Translations under genes and position numbers: made by a program
Shown: in pieces, positions 13,882 through 24,500 of the stretch
How the letters are laid out: the number at the start of each line of letters is the position of its first letter
Numbering within the stretch: position 1 is the first letter of the stretch
NCBI RefSeq assembly: GCF_037975245.1
Contig: NC_092567.1
Span: forward strand, 9,988,714 to 10,052,713
Source of the DNA: Apostichopus japonicus
Lineage: Eukaryota > Echinodermata > Holothuroidea > Aspidochirotida > Stichopodidae
Reading direction: 5' to 3'
DNA length: 64,000 bases
Notes under the pieces: generated by a model
What the model saw: the letters and a program-made list of their open reading frames with translations, nothing else
Database searches by the model: none
Told to the model about the DNA's origin: nothing

Positions 13882-14054
13882 CGAACGGGATTTCTCCGCG
13901 ACGGAATACCTCGCGACGAAATGAATTTGGATAACCGAATGAACTTGGACAACGGAATGAAATTGAAGAACGGAGTGAAATTAGACGACGGGAGTTTCCT
14001 CGAATGCAACTTAAGTTTCCGCGATGGCAACCTAAGTTTTCGCGACGGCAACAT
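13882..14054 (+). repeat. Coding-like tandem array (18- and 21-bp units)
   Basis: Four 18-bp units (about 13,919-13,990) are followed by three 21-bp units (about 13,991-14,053). All units are multiples of three, so the + frame stays open from 13,882 to 14,112. It reads as hexapeptides of the type MNLDNG / MKLKNG / VKLDDG and heptapeptides of the type SFRDGNL. The - strand is also open. No start, splice or domain context identifies a gene. It could be a repeat-rich exon or simply a minisatellite. Confidence 0.55.
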
Positions 14055-14166
14055 ATTCTGCAACTGTAACATAAATCATAAATGCGGTACAAACGGCGTG
14101 CATTACGATTGACCTTAACCTTTGACGTTGAATTTATGAAACGCCTAACCATGTTTTTACATAAAG

Positions 14167-14382
14167 TTTACCTTCCGCTCGCACACATAAACTGTATGCT
14201 TGTTCAAGCCTCAAGTACGGTAGGTGCTTGCAAACTATGGTTCGTTAATATGCAGCCATTATTTTACGCGCTGGTACTGTACCAACATGATCTTTCCGTG
14301 TTCGCTTTCTCTACTTATATGCTTCAAAACACTGGTACTTACATCTTGATAATTCGAGTTGGTAACTATAAGTTGAACACAG
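14167..14382 (+). CDS. Candidate 1-1 phase Ig-like ectodomain exon
   Basis: An open stretch of 216 nt lies between an acceptor (GTTTTTACATAAAG) and a strong donor (AACACAG|GTAAGT). It enters and leaves in phase 1, the phase class usual for extracellular modules. The translation has a C-x14-W spacing (INCMLV... to ...KLWF) and a late NTGTYILIIRVG segment that recalls the D-x-G-x-Y-x-C strand of Ig V-sets. The second cysteine is replaced by leucine. Its phase would splice directly into the transmembrane exon at 21,459, giving ...YKLNT-D-NKGTLG. No other evidence ties it to that gene. It could also be a chance open frame. Confidence 0.33.
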
Positions 14383-16230
14383 GTAAGTGTTTATCATTTT
14401 ATTTATTAATTAATATCTAGGAGACTAGGACTTCAATTTGACTATTAGTATTATTACCATATTAAATGTCTTCTACAACTAGGCCCCTAATAGTACAAGT
14501 ACAGTACTAGTGTAGCCTGTAGGCCTAGCCTAAGTACGTTACTAGTAATACTAAACGGAAGCTATGTGTGTCGACCATAGTCTTCAGAACGATGTTAATA
14601 TGGTTGCCCTACAAAATTTCATGATAGCGTTGAAATATTGTAAACCACCATATTGAATTAATTCAACTATCACTGTTCAGAACCGTAACTGTGTATAGCA
14701 AAGGCTTCACAGTTAATGCACCTTCGTTATTGACGCACCTTCAAAATCAAATATTACAAGCAACATACAGCAGGCAACCTAGCCTAAACTGTTTGCAGCA
14801 AAGAAGAGTTACATATTTGATGAGTTTTATTCCATTTCAGTTATATGCTGATCAAATTGTGGTTTTCTAAGCTTTCAACATCCTCCCCCCAGTTTTGCAC
14901 ATGTTTTTGGCATTTGGAAATCTTACTCCCAAATAAGACCCAAAATTACCTCAGTACAACATACACATTACGATACCATTAGTACATTACCACATACCAC
15001 TACTCTCTGGGCCCTGACCTGTCTGAGCTAAGACTAGGCTCAGAGCATAGTAAACAGCATCCAAAGTCAATGGATGTATGTACTTAGGCCTACACTTCAG
15101 TTAGCTTATCAACGAATGTGTTAATTTAGGGGTATGAAAGAACTAGACATGGCAGACATTTTGTAGTCAAATTCTGCTCAATTGGTCTTGCATATTGGCA
15201 CAGAACAATTAATATTTTGAGATCACTAGCATTCCTATCTCAAAGGGGAGTGGGGTAGCGGCAGGAACCAAGGTGAGTGCAGATTTTGCATATACAATGT
15301 ACGGAATCAATTATTTTCTCCTTTTTTGGCCACCTTAGTACTGCCCAGTAGTTTAGCTATAGTATTACTCTGCAATGAATTTGGCAGTCAATGTTCTGTA
15401 AAATTCTGAACACCAAGTGCTTTTGAGAAGCAGAAATACATGTAAGCCTATCACATGTAGGTTAACTTGAGCAATATAATGGTAGTTCTAGTTCAAGTAC
15501 AGTAAGCTATGTGCAGGTCTAAACATTACAGGTACTCTATGATTATATGTCTAACACAATCAGTGGTCAAAATGCTAGGCATGGGCACCACTATCTAGGC
15601 ATCTGTTTATAGCATTAGCAAACTGGCAACTATACAAGGCTAATCATGCCAGCATGAGTATTCTAGAATCAAGTGTAATATTATTGTTGCTACTGAGCTT
15701 ATCATTGCTACCATTTAGGTCCTGAGGCAGGAATGAATTACAGTTTCCAGGCTGGGACAACCACATTTCATGTATTTTGAATAAACTTATTCCAAATGTA
15801 CTGAGCTATCTTTACAACAAAATATCATGTACATTGATTACTGTTGCTTAGCAAGCTTCGTGAAACTGGTGTCAAAGACTCATATTATATCTATATAGGA
15901 CCTAGCTTAAAGTGAGTAAATAGCTCACTTTGTGACATTAATTGGACCCCAACAGAGTCCATCTGAGCAATCTCAGGCCTAAAAGTCTAAATTTTGGCCC
16001 AAATACTCATTTTAGACAACAGAAATCACTGACGCATGATATCACGGAACATCATTCCTGAAATATCAATTGCTACACTACTGTATGTATGCTAAGCATT
16101 GGAGCCATTAACATACTGGATTTCGGCCAAATTGCGAAAAATCACAAGTTTGCATATAAAGGTTTGATCAATTAATTGCTCCCATTGACTTGCACGCAGC
16201 GATACCTGTACTATTTGTAATATGTTAGCA
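14383..16230. other. Non-coding, nothing recognised
   Basis: No open frame with domain content, no array and no clear transposon end. Confidence 0.4.
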
Positions 16231-16621
16231 TATAAATCTGTTAGCAATGCTGTCTCCTATATTAGCATACATGTTAGCACATGTATGAAAGCATACATAT
16301 TGGCATGAATGAACTAGCATGTATGTTAGCATATACATGTTAGCTTGTAGGCTACTGTATGTAAGCAGTATGATACCATACATACATGTTTAGCATGTAT
16401 GCTAGCATGTATGTTAGCATACATGTATGTCAGCATGTATGTTAGCATGAATGTTAGCATGTGTGTTAGCATGTATGATAGCATGTGTGTCAGCATGCAT
16501 GTTAGCATACATGTATGATAGCAAGTATGTTAGCCTGTATGTAAGCCTGCTTGTTAGCATGTATGTTTGTATGTTTGTTTGTGTGTATGCTAGCGTGTAT
16601 GTTAGCATGTATGTTAGTATA

Positions 16622-16791
16622 CAAATAATAAATGGTTATGAGTGCAATAGTGAAAATATTTCATGAGTTGAAAGATGGAATGTTCCATTCAACGAGGCGT
16701 AGCCGAGTTGAATGGAACAAATTACATCTTTCAACGGATGAAATATTTGCACTATTGCACGAATGGAAACCATTCATTATTTGTTTTATAC
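16622..16791. mobile_element. Foldback (near-perfect palindrome) element
   Basis: The left arm (CAAATAATAAATGGTT, then GTGCAATAGTGAAAATATTT, GTTGAAAGATGGAA) is matched by its reverse complement on the right (CACTATTGCAC, CATTCATTATTTGT). The loop lies around CGAGGCGTAGCCGAG. Arms of about 80 bp would form a long hairpin. It sits inside the 12-bp minisatellite and is plainly an insertion there. Confidence 0.75.
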
Positions 16792-17250
16792 AACACCTTC
16801 AAATTTGGATAAATTTTGGATGTAAATGCACTAATGCAACAGATTGTTTTGAACAGACAGGTTTCTCTGCTCTCTTACCATTGAAAAAGTGCTATCAAAA
16901 AAGTATAACACATGGTTCTATTTCATAGAGTATATAACTTGTTTTATATAGTTGCGTGCGCCGGTTTGTGGCTGCACCCTATGGGAAGTCCCCAGGGGGA
17001 CACGTGGTTGTAGTGCACTGTGGTGCCCCAGGAGAGATTGATTGAATTGTGCACACTTTGGTGTGTGGGTGTGACAAGTTACCAATGACCAGGGGTTAAG
17101 TTGTAAAGTCATGTGAGGAGGCATTCGCCTCATACAAGACTGTAAACCTTCAACTTCAACTTCATAGAGTGCAATAGAGCGGATTTTGCATGCAATCGAC
17201 GAGCAATTGACCAATCAAATGGCCAGAATATAATTAGGTGTTGTATAACA
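16785..17250. mobile_element. Short element with inverted TATACAACACCT ends
   Basis: TATACAACACCT (16,786) and its complement AGGTGTTGTATA (17,237) bracket about 450 bp. The middle (about 16,950-17,165) has G+C-rich, tRNA/SINE-like composition and ends in an imperfect run of CTTCAA repeats. It has no coding potential. It may be a MITE with a captured SINE, but the family is not identified. Confidence 0.4.
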
Positions 17251-18049
17251 TGTTATAAGCAGTATGATAGCGTATGATAGTGTATGTCAGGCTGTATGTT
17301 AGCCTGTTTTTAGCATGTATATTGTATGTTAGCGTACATGTAAGTTAGCATACATGTATGTTAGCATATGTTAGCTTGAAGGCTACTGTATGAATAGCAT
17401 GTATGATAGCAAGTATGTTAGCATGTATGTTAGCAAACATGTATGTTAGCATATATATTAGCATGTACAGTATGATAGCATACATACATGTATGTTAGTA
17501 TGCATGATAGCAAGTATGTTAGCCTGTTTGTTAGCCTGTATGTTAGCATGTTATAAGCTAGTAGCGTCTACGTCAGGCTGTATGTTAGCCTGTTTTTTAG
17601 CATACATGTATGTTAGCATACATGTACAGTAAGTTAGCATGTATGTTAGCATGTATATATGTTAGCTTGAAGGCTATGTTAGCATGTATGATAGCAAGTA
17701 TGTTAGCATGTATGTTAGCAAATATGTATGATAGCATACATGTATATTAGTATGTATGATAGCAAGTATGTTAGCCTGTATGGTAGCCTGTTTGTTAGCC
17801 TGTATGTTAGCATGTTATAAGCTGGTAGCGTCTACGTCAGGCTGTTAGTCTGTTTGTTAGCATACATGTATGTTAGCATATGTTAGCATACATATTAGCA
17901 TACATGTAAGTTAGCAATGCATACGTTAGCATGTATGTTAGCATGTTATTTGCAACATGAAGGACTTAAACCATTTTTCATTCCTTGCTTAAGCAAAAGG
18001 AACCTATTTAGTCAACTAGATCCGCCATAGTGAGAAGGTGTGCCCTATT

Positions 18050-19225
18050 GTTCTCGTTGCCTGTAAAGGTCACCAAAGGTCAGTTAGGGGCCAAAAACCA
18101 AAACAATAAACAAGCAATAACTCCCATTGACAGGGTACGACATGTTTGTTATTTTGGAACTTGCTATGTAATAATATGTACTTGAAAAAAACGTAGGGGA
18201 TCGATTTCCAACTTAACAACTTGGTGTGATCCAAGGTCAAAAAGGTCAATTAGAGGTCAAAAACAGGTATTTTTGTGATAACTTGAGAACAAAATGTCCG
18301 TCAAGGTTGGGAGTTATGCTATTGTAATCCAATAGTGGACCCACATCTTTGTGACCGTTGACCTTAGGTTGACCTCTGGTGACCTGCATTAGCTTCTTTA
18401 GTTATTTGAATTTATTGTGGCCATATTCAGATATCAAATGGTCTTTTGATCAAAATTGTCCATGGGTTGACCCCTGTGCGACCTTCAGGTGCAAAGTTAA
18501 CAGAGATTAAGTTTTTTTTATATATATATATGCTCGAGGACATAAAACCAAAACAAGTTTGTCAATATTTAACTATATGATAGAGCTATACATGCTCTAA
18601 AGAAGAAACTAACTCCCGCTTCGATCGAACACCCGGTTCGTAAGTTATGAGGTGCCAAAGGTTGGATTTGATACCTTTTTAGCAATAACATTGTGTGTGT
18701 ACATTGGAGTTCATAACATTTTAGGATGAAGTGCACATCAAAGGGAATATTTTTCATAAAAGCTGTCATGCCTTCCAAGGTCATTCAAGATCTCTTATTG
18801 ACAAAATCTGCCCACTTATGTTAATTTTATGCAACAACTTCCAGTGACAAAGTCTGACATGGCTGATATATTGGGACAAGTTGTGAATTAACTAGTTGCA
18901 CGTTTTCCAAAATTCCCGTTATGTAATCCAAGGTCACCAAAGGTCAATTATGGCTCAAAATGTGTGTTTTGGGGGCAATAACTTGTGAAACTCCCACTGA
19001 TGGGGTGCAATATGGTTGACATTTTGGGACTAGTTGTGAATAGGGTAAGGGATCGTTTCCAAACATAATGGTCATGTGATCCAAGGTCAAAAAAAGGTCA
19101 ATTATGGGTCGAAAACTCAATCTCCAAACTGATAAAAGTTGTCCATGGTTGATCCCTGTGCCACCTTCATGCGCAAAGTTATCAGAGGTCAAGGTTTTGT
19201 TTAGTTTCAAATGAGAGGTGGATCT
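18050..19225 (+). repeat. Dispersed GGTCA-rich repeat, two diverged copies
   Basis: Two related blocks (about 18,065-18,480 and 18,925-19,230) share GGTCACCAAAGGTCA, then AATAACT, CTCCCATTGA, GGGATCG, and GTGATCCAAGGTCAAAAAGG in the same order. AGGTCA half-sites recur throughout. Non-coding. Confidence 0.65.
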
Positions 19226-19249
19226 CATGACCTTGGAATATGATTTACA

Positions 19250-20470
19250 GTAAAGTAATACTTATGGGTGTGTACGGTGCAGTGCTGTACCCATTGACTA
19301 CTGCAAATGTACATGTATATGTACTCCAGTAGTCTATGAGTACTGCAATGCCCCCTTACACACCAAGAGGTATTACCTTACTGTATAACTGTAGACACTA
19401 CAGTAGTCATTGAGTCTTGCACTGCTCCTTACACACACAAATGTATGACTTTACTGTATAACTGTAGACACTTAGTAGTCATTGAATACTGCACTACCCC
19501 CTAACACACCCACAGGTATTTCTTTCCTGTATAACTTTACATACTTACAGTAGTCATTGAGTACTGCACTGCTCCTTGCACACCCAGAGGTATTACTTTA
19601 CTGTATAATGTACAGGTGTACTACAGTAGTCACTGAGTACTGCACTTCTCCTTGCACACCCAGAGGTATTACTTTACTGTATAATGTACAGGTGTACTAC
19701 AGTAGTCACTGAGTACTGCACTTCTCCTTGCACACCCAGAGGTATTTCTTTACTGTATATATAACTGTAGACACCACAATAGTCATTCAGTACTGCACTG
19801 CCCCTTACACACCCAGAGGTAAATATTTCCTGTTACTGTTCATACAGTAATCAAGAATATGTACTGCACTGCTCCTTGCACACCCAGAGGTGTAGACACC
19901 ATAGTAGTCATTCAGTACTGCACTGCCCCTTACACACCCAGAGGTAAATATTTCCTGGATTTACTGTACATACAGTAATCATTGAATATGTACTGCACTG
20001 CTCCTTGCACACCCAGAGGTATTACTTTACTGTATAACTGTAGACGCTACAGTAGTCATTGGGTACTGCACTACTTCTTACACACCCAGAGGTAATACTT
20101 TACTGTATAAATGTTGATACTACAGTAGTCATCGAGTTCTGTACTGCTCCCCTACACACCCAGAGGTAATACTTTACTGTATAACTGTAGACACTACAGT
20201 AATCATTGAGTACTGTACTGCTCCCATTCATACACAGCTCAGGTCTTATTTTACTGTATAAATTTAGATACTTGTAGTCATTGAGTACTGAACTGCTCCA
20301 GTTGTACACCCAGAGGTATTACATAACTGTATAATTTTCCTTCTATTCGTTGAGTGCTGCACTACTCCTTGCACACCAAGATGTTTTACTTTACTGTATA
20401 ACTGTACTGTAGACACTAGTACGTAGTCATTGAGTAAGTGCACTGCTCCCTTTCACACCCAGAGGTATTA
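19250..20470 (+). repeat. ~73-bp satellite, about 16 copies
   Basis: CATTGAGTACTGCACTGCTC recurs about every 73-75 bp from 19,292 to 20,428. It is followed by ACACACCCAGAGGTATTACT and TTACTGTATAACTGTAGAC. Two neighbouring copies near 19,600-19,740 are almost identical, showing recent local duplication. The array ends about 200 bp before the broken Ig-type exon. Confidence 0.92.
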
Positions 20471-20669
20471 CTTTATATGAATGGACTGTAATGCAACATT
20501 TATGGACAATGGAACGTACACGTTTATATGATCTGTCTAATATGTTTTCTTTAATGTACGGACTTCTTTGTATGTTAACTTCGTATTGACTAAATTGTAC
20601 AACGTATTTAAGTTATGTACCAGTCATTGTGGGAAAAAAACCCACAATTTCTTCTTTTTTCTTGAATAG

Positions 20670-20866
20670 CCTATCCAAGCCCGCAGTACATAATTGTAGA
20701 AGGATGTGACCATACACAGTACAGTATGTGTACTTGACGTCGAAAGAGCAGGAAACGTGACGTGTTCAGTTCGTGGAATACGACCAGAAGTCAAACTCCA
20801 ATGGAGAACTTAGGAAAACTATCCTGCTCTATCTCTAACAGAGCTGGAAAGGACATCAACAGAAAA
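20670..20866 (+). pseudogene. Broken Ig-type ectodomain half-exon
   Basis: After a pyrimidine-rich acceptor (TTTTTTCTTGAATAG) the sequence opens in phase 1, reads YPSPQYIIVEGCDHTQY, shifts by one base near 20,721-20,728, and continues as VLDVERAGNVTCSVRGI then RPEVKLQWRT. A TAG at 20,811-20,813 follows at once, and beyond it the frame continues as ENYPALSLTELE up to a GTGAGG donor. C-x-V-x-G-(I/V)-R-P-x-V-x-L-x-W is typical of the first half of an Ig-like fold. Two lesions in 200 bp mark it as a decayed exon or one kept only as an untranslated relic. It sits about 590 bp before the membrane-anchor exon, where an ectodomain exon is expected. Confidence 0.65.
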
Positions 20867-21458
20867 GTGAGGAATCTTTGACATTTCTCTTACAACAAAC
20901 TTCAAAATTTTATCAGCGCCTGAAAGAGGGATCACATTAGAGTGTTTTATAATGAGTGTTTTATACCTGAAGTTACATTAGAATTGATCTAAATATTCTC
21001 TTTTATCTTGTTCTAAGAGGTGAATGATTTTGCTATTGTGAGATCCAGTACAGTAGCCTGCTCGTGTAGTTAGAATACAGTCCGTATGTTCAGTGAATTT
21101 TATGTCTGATAGAAGTTACAGTATGCTTCTAAATGAATGGCTAGTTTGCATCTCCAATGACTTCTTCTTCGATCCGACTTATGATTTCTCAATCTGACTT
21201 TAAGCTCCATCAGAACAACTTTATTTTATCTGCTTCTTTATATCGCCAAAAGGCTAGTCTTTTCTCACACACTGATGAATACTGATACACAGTAGTCTAA
21301 ATCTACAGTATCTGAAATATGTGCACTTGGAAAGTGCAGTTTATTTTATTGAATAATTGTTGTCTTTGTGATAATGTTAACCCTTTCAGATCCTCACTTA
21401 ATATTTTCAAATGCTTAATTTCAAATTGCTAATTAACATGTGTTTTTCCAATTTACAG
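20867..21458. other. Intronic sequence before the anchor exon
   Basis: No second Ig half-exon or other domain recognised here. Confidence 0.4.
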
Positions 21459-21554
21459 ACAACAAGGGGACTTTGGGTTCATCGAAAGTTGTTGTGGTTA
21501 CAATTATAATTGTAGTACTTCTAATTCTGGTGGTTTTGGTCGTCTGTATGAAAG
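21459..21554 (+). CDS. Exon: transmembrane anchor
   Basis: The 96-nt exon lies between CCAATTTACAG and AAAG|GTACTG, in phase 1 at both ends. It encodes a short polar stalk (NKGTLGSSK) and about 21 strongly hydrophobic residues (VVVVTIIIVVLLILVV...VVC), then MK. The next exon supplies FRKRRRK, so the positive-inside rule puts the N-side outside and the NACHT side in the cytoplasm. A phase-1 entry is the usual border between an extracellular module and its membrane exon. No ATG precedes it in frame within the exon, so it is internal. Confidence 0.85.
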
Positions 21555-24500
21555 GTACTGTACCATGGTGCATAGCACAATTACTTTGCAATATATATAG
21601 CAAAGTTTGTCAGCTATTTTCTTGTATTCTATTTGTATTCATTGCATCTATATTATCCTTATTGACTAACAGAAAAGTATAGCAACTATTGTTTGCTTTT
21701 TATTTTGATGATAATAGTAACCGTTGCATTGATGATGGCATTTTTGTGTATGTGCACGTTTGTAATGCCCAGCTTGTAAACATGATATCTCAAGAAGGGT
21801 AGTTCGGACCAATATCATATGTAATGTGTAGACTTACCACATTGAGTACAAGAAGCCTATTGTTTTTGGTGAAGGTCAAGGGTCATTTGGGGTCATGAGG
21901 AGTCAAATTGTAAAAACCTGGTAAACACAATATTTCAAGAAAGGAAGGTCGGACCAACTTCATATTTGGTGAGCTTAAATTCACATTGAGTACAAGAATC
22001 CTATTGTTTTTGGTGGGGGTCAAAAGTCATTTGAGGTCACCAAGGATCAAATTGTGAAAAACCTTGTAAACATGATATCTCAAGATGGGAAGCATGGGCA
22101 TACCTCATATCTGATGTGTAGAAGTACCCAATTAAGTCAAAGAAGCCTATTGTTTATGGTGGAGGTGAAAGGTCATTTGGGGTCACTAGGGGTCAAATTG
22201 TGAAAACCTTGTAAACAAGATATGTCAAGAAGGAAAGCATGAACAGACCTCATATTTAATGTGTAGAAGTACCTTATTGATTAAAAGAAGCTCATTTTTT
22301 TCGGGGCAGTGTAAGGTCATTTGGGGTCATCAGAGGTCAAGTTATGAAAACCTTGTAAACACGATATTAGCAGCTTGGGCATATCGCATACTTGGTATGA
22401 AGGTGTATAGCATGGAGTGAAAGAAGCCCATTGATTTTGGTGGAGCTCAAGGTTCACTTGGGGAAAACAGGTCTAATCGTGGAAGCTTTGTAAACATGAT
22501 CTTGCAAGAAGGGAATCTTGGACAAGTTAAGAAGCCTATTATTGTTTTTGGTGGAGGTCTAAGGTCATACGAAGACAACAAATGTCAAACATTTACTTCA
22601 CTCCCCTCTTACCTGTCTCTCTACACTAACACACCTTCCTAACATAATATCATGAGGGAAGCTTGGACAGATCGCATATTTGGTATGTAATTGTACAACT
22701 TTGGGCGGAGGTCAGTGGTCGTTTGAGCTCACCAGGTGTCAAATTGTGAGACCCATGTTTTACACAATATTTCAACAAGGACAGATGTCATATTTAGTAT
22801 CTTGATGTATCTATCACATTTAGTACAAGATGCCTGTTGTTGAGGTGAATGGTAATCATTACATGTTAAATGTCAGGACAGCCTCTGTCATTGTGACTTT
22901 TTTTTTTTCCACATCACACTGCTTTTCACTGTATTACTAAGTTCAAGTGTGTTGTACACCCTCACTGTACATGATGTCAGATTCATGAAGAAAACTGCTA
23001 ATGTTACATCATCGAAACCACAATGCATCTTTGCATTCTGGTTAATTAACCTTACATAAATTATTCCTGCAGTGTTAAACTTCCGAAAGAGGCGGAGGAA
23101 AATTGTGGAAGACGAAGAGGTAAGACCGTTATATCTGAAAATATAAATAAGATCAAGGGAAACAAAATAAAGCTGTTAAACATACTGTAACGCTAATTCA
23201 GTCTAAGATTCCGGGGCACTTAAATATTCCCTACTGAGGACTGGTGGTGGTATGGAAACAAACGCGGCTTGGATGGTAGTATGTTACAGTAGTAAGGACG
23301 AGCCTTTAATCTTGTTGTAACATGCAAAGAATATAACACATAGATAAACTTTAGTAAAGAAACACGCGCTGAGATTTCGTAATCTATTACTTTAATCAGT
23401 CACGGTACATACCATATAGAAATGGTTACAAACGTGTCACTTGTCTGATGATCACCAAACACGTGGGAAACTCAGAGACTGCACATGATTAAACACAATA
23501 TACTATATTAACTTGCACTACCTCTATTTACTGAGCATTTTTGATGCCGGAAGTGAACAACTGAATTAATCGACACACATAATATGTTGCAACAACAAGT
23601 TAACATTATACTCATTTGAAATAACATTCCTTCCAATGGATAGATTCATGTTGTAATAGATATAAGTAATACATGCAACTGTCAGGAAATCCTTTCCCTA
23701 CCAGTTTTGTGTTGAGAATAACATGTACATTACGATCTTCCCTGCAGCAAATACCACCCATCCCCCCTGTTCTTAGCCAAAAACAGGGAAGATTAAATAT
23801 TTACCTGAGTTGGTAATGCTAGCCATACTGAACTCTCCTCTGCACAAATTCATGATTAAAGAAACACAGTGTATTTTGTCAGTGGTCAAGCCAAACTTGT
23901 CTTCACACACAGGAAAGTAGTACTGGCCATTAGAGCACTCGTGTTTGCAATCATACAGGTGACTGGTCAACTCAAGGATGAATCCTAATGACAGTATTTG
24001 GGTTAGTTTATGCTATCAAGTAACAAATTATTAAGGCTTGAGTGAATTTGGAGAGGACAGTTTTTCTTTAGGCAAGCTTGACTGCCATGTAGACTCTGAG
24101 TACATTTATATAAGAATAAGGTACAACCTATGGTTACTTAGCAACATCAAACATATTATGTTATCTTGTATCCTATTTAATAGAAAATGTTAATTAGTCA
24201 AATTATTTGCAAATAGTGACTTCATATTAATAATTTTATTAATAATATGTTTGAAAGTATCATTACCTCTCTCTTGTTTAGATGTTGCCCAAGACTAAGA
24301 CTCACCGCACACCTGGTAAGTCTGATGTACAAGTTATTGCAAGCTGAGTGCAGTGAATGCTGCAAACAATACCTTCAATTGCTTTAAGATACTGTTAAAT
24401 ACCAAGCATAAATTAAAATAAATTTCAACATACATATCCTCTACAAATGATAATGTATAATAATGTACCTGATTCCAGTGACTTTATTGCTGTCATATCA

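Larger units (their letters stand above)
16240..17945 (+). repeat. 12-bp minisatellite (GTTAGCATGTAT)
   Basis: Dozens of copies of a 12-bp unit (GTTAGCATGTAT with GATAGC and GTTAGCCTG variants), often alternating with its inverse ACATGTATG so that local palindromes form. A higher-order block containing GTAGCGTCTACGTCAGGCTG recurs near 17,565 and 17,827, about 264 bp apart, with a diverged copy near 17,265. The array is interrupted at 16,622-17,250 by a separate insertion. Long open frames here on both strands are a by-product of the multiple-of-three unit. Confidence 0.9.
23120..24281. other. Intron 2
   Basis: Holds the antisense Kazal-like segment (23,725-24,090). The remainder is unremarkable. 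Confidence 0.55.

Noticed and set aside
16326-16666. Open frames with MLTYMLT-type repeats
   Set aside because: They translate the 12-bp minisatellite; the unit length is a multiple of three.
19250-20470. CRISPR-like array
   Set aside because: Units are contiguous ~73-bp satellite copies without distinct repeat and spacer parts, in eukaryotic DNA.
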